A stretch of 6,486 nt of DNA from Rhizobium sp. LCM 4573 (GTDB taxonomy: Bacteria > Pseudomonadota > Alphaproteobacteria > Rhizobiales > Rhizobiaceae): positions 297,437 through 303,922 of the forward strand of contig NZ_MDDW01000026.1 of NCBI RefSeq assembly GCF_001854865.1, read 5' to 3'. The position numbers and the translations under genes are program-made. This document shows, in pieces, positions 5,955-6,486 of the stretch (positions within the stretch are counted from its first letter, which is position 1; every line of letters starts with the position of its first letter). Under the pieces are notes generated by a model, which saw only the letters and a program-made list of their open reading frames with translations, was not told where the DNA came from and ran no database searches.

Positions 5955-6353
5955 TCAGGAAAGGAGTTGCGCCGCTTCGCCTTGCTGGGAAAGAAACCTT
6001 ACGGCTTTCCGATCGAATGAGACAAAAGTTTCGCCACCCAGCCATGTCCCTTCATGGGCCATGATACCGTCGGCGAAATCGCCGCCGGCTTCCAGCATTG
6101 CAAGCCCGACCTCGACGGCTGGCCGGTTCATGACGACTTTCCCGGTATCGAGCAATGCGCGAATGGCGGAGGCGATTAGCTCGTTGTCGAAGCTGTAAAC
6201 CCGGCGCAGCACCCATACGAATTCGCATAGACACGGCAAGGAAACCGCGATCAACGAGGCTTCCTTCAAGATCTTGTCCACGCTGCTGGCTTGCTTGGAA
6301 TCGTCTCGCACGAGGCCCCGGACGAGGACGCTGGTATCGACGGTGACTTTCAC
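5955..6353 (-). CDS. vapC: PIN-domain ribonuclease toxin, VapC family
   Basis: Cytoplasmic Mg2+-dependent RNase toxin of a type II toxin-antitoxin system. The 132-residue length is typical. Acidic PIN residues are visible: D6 (VTVDTSVL), E44 (CLCEFVWVL), D95 within GGDFADGIMAHEG (with D92 nearby) and D114 (FVSFDRKAV). The segment from 89 to 117 is a hallmark of VapC proteins. Translation starts at GTG, and that GTG overlaps the stop of the upstream antitoxin gene as GTGA, the 4-base coupling usual for vapBC pairs, which makes toxin synthesis depend on antitoxin translation. The gene looks intact. It is convergent to the metabolic operon and functionally unrelated to it. Confidence 0.93.
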   Translation of the reverse strand: MKVTVDTSVLVRGLVRDDSKQASSVDKILKEASLIAVSLPCLCEFVWVLRRVYSFDNELIASAIRALLDTGKVVMNRPAVEVGLAMLEAGGDFADGIMAHEGTWLGGETFVSFDRKAVRFLSQQGEAAQLLS

Positions 6354-6486
6354 TCTTCGCCCGCCCAGCCGGCGGCCTCGTTCATTTCCTCAATCGTGGC
6401 GACTTTCTTGGTCTTGCCAGCAAGCAGGCCAAGGAAGTTGTCTATCGTTCCAGTCGGCCGAGCTGCCCGCAACCGAAGCTCACCGC
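6350..6486 (-). CDS. vapB: AbrB-family antitoxin (VapB-like), C-terminal 44 residues, truncated by window edge
   Basis: The antitoxin partner that should bind and neutralise the PIN toxin and repress the operon. Only the C-terminal toxin-binding tail is in the window; the AbrB-type DNA-binding part and the start lie to the right. The visible frame contains a GTIDNFLGLLAGKTKK stretch and then VATIEEMNEAAGWAGEE before the TGA at 6350-6352. An IDxFxGLL-GKT-K-x-ATIEEMNEA pattern is characteristic of antitoxin tails paired with VapC in alphaproteobacteria. It overlaps the toxin start by 4 bases. The call rests on a fragment, but tail motif and partner agree. Confidence 0.85.
   Translation of the reverse strand, partial: GELRLRAARPTGTIDNFLGLLAGKTKKVATIEEMNEAAGWAGEE

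Noticed and set aside
5884..6198. Possible fourth plus-strand gene beginning at an ATG that overlaps the 111-aa gene's stop (TGATG)
   Set aside because: The frame runs antisense through the PIN toxin and its translation has low-complexity S/A/P-rich composition; its start is buried in the operon-end hairpin and lacks a ribosome site.
1..6486. CRISPR arrays, tRNA/rRNA genes, insertion sequences, riboswitches
   Set aside because: No spaced direct repeats, structural RNA signatures, transposase motifs or terminal inverted repeats were seen; the gaps total about 350 bases and are accounted for by the elements listed.

Overview
The window (about 60% G+C by eye, GC-rich third codon positions, alphaproteobacterial-looking protein sequences) most resembles an accessory catabolic region of a rhizobial-type alphaproteobacterium (Rhizobium/Agrobacterium/Brucellaceae relatives). 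That placement rests on protein style and gene content and has not been checked by a database search. Nearly all of it is coding: six complete genes and one edge-truncated gene form a sugar or sugar-acid uptake and catabolism locus, and a toxin-antitoxin pair sits at the right edge.

Left arm (minus strand, 3348 down to 1). A FadR-type GntR regulator comes first. An SDR-family oxidoreductase follows, overlapping it by 4 bases (ATGA). After a 135-base gap with a stable UUCG-loop hairpin comes an exported CUT1-type solute-binding protein. Eleven bases later starts a MalF/UgpA-like permease, cut by the window edge. The second permease and the ATPase, if present, lie outside to the left.

Right arm (plus strand, 3479 to 5884). 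A mandelate-racemase-subgroup enolase-superfamily enzyme, with all its metal ligands and catalytic residues visible, is followed by two proteins I do not recognise (303 and 111 aa). The two unknown genes are coupled by a TGATG stop/start overlap. Both look beta-rich and lack signal peptides.

The arms diverge from a 130-base regulatory gap (3349-3478). It holds a 27-bp imperfect palindrome whose right half overlaps candidate -35 boxes on both strands, as expected for an operator of the adjacent GntR protein. The simplest reading is one regulon: an acid sugar or related plant-derived compound is imported by the ABC transporter and processed by the dehydratase/epimerase-type enzyme and the SDR, with GntR sensing the substrate or an intermediate. 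The substrate cannot be read from the sequence.

Right edge. A long hairpin spanning the last stop codon closes the plus-strand operon. Convergent to it is a VapBC-type module (PIN-domain toxin starting with GTG, and the C-terminal end of an AbrB-like antitoxin), which probably marks the boundary of the metabolic locus.
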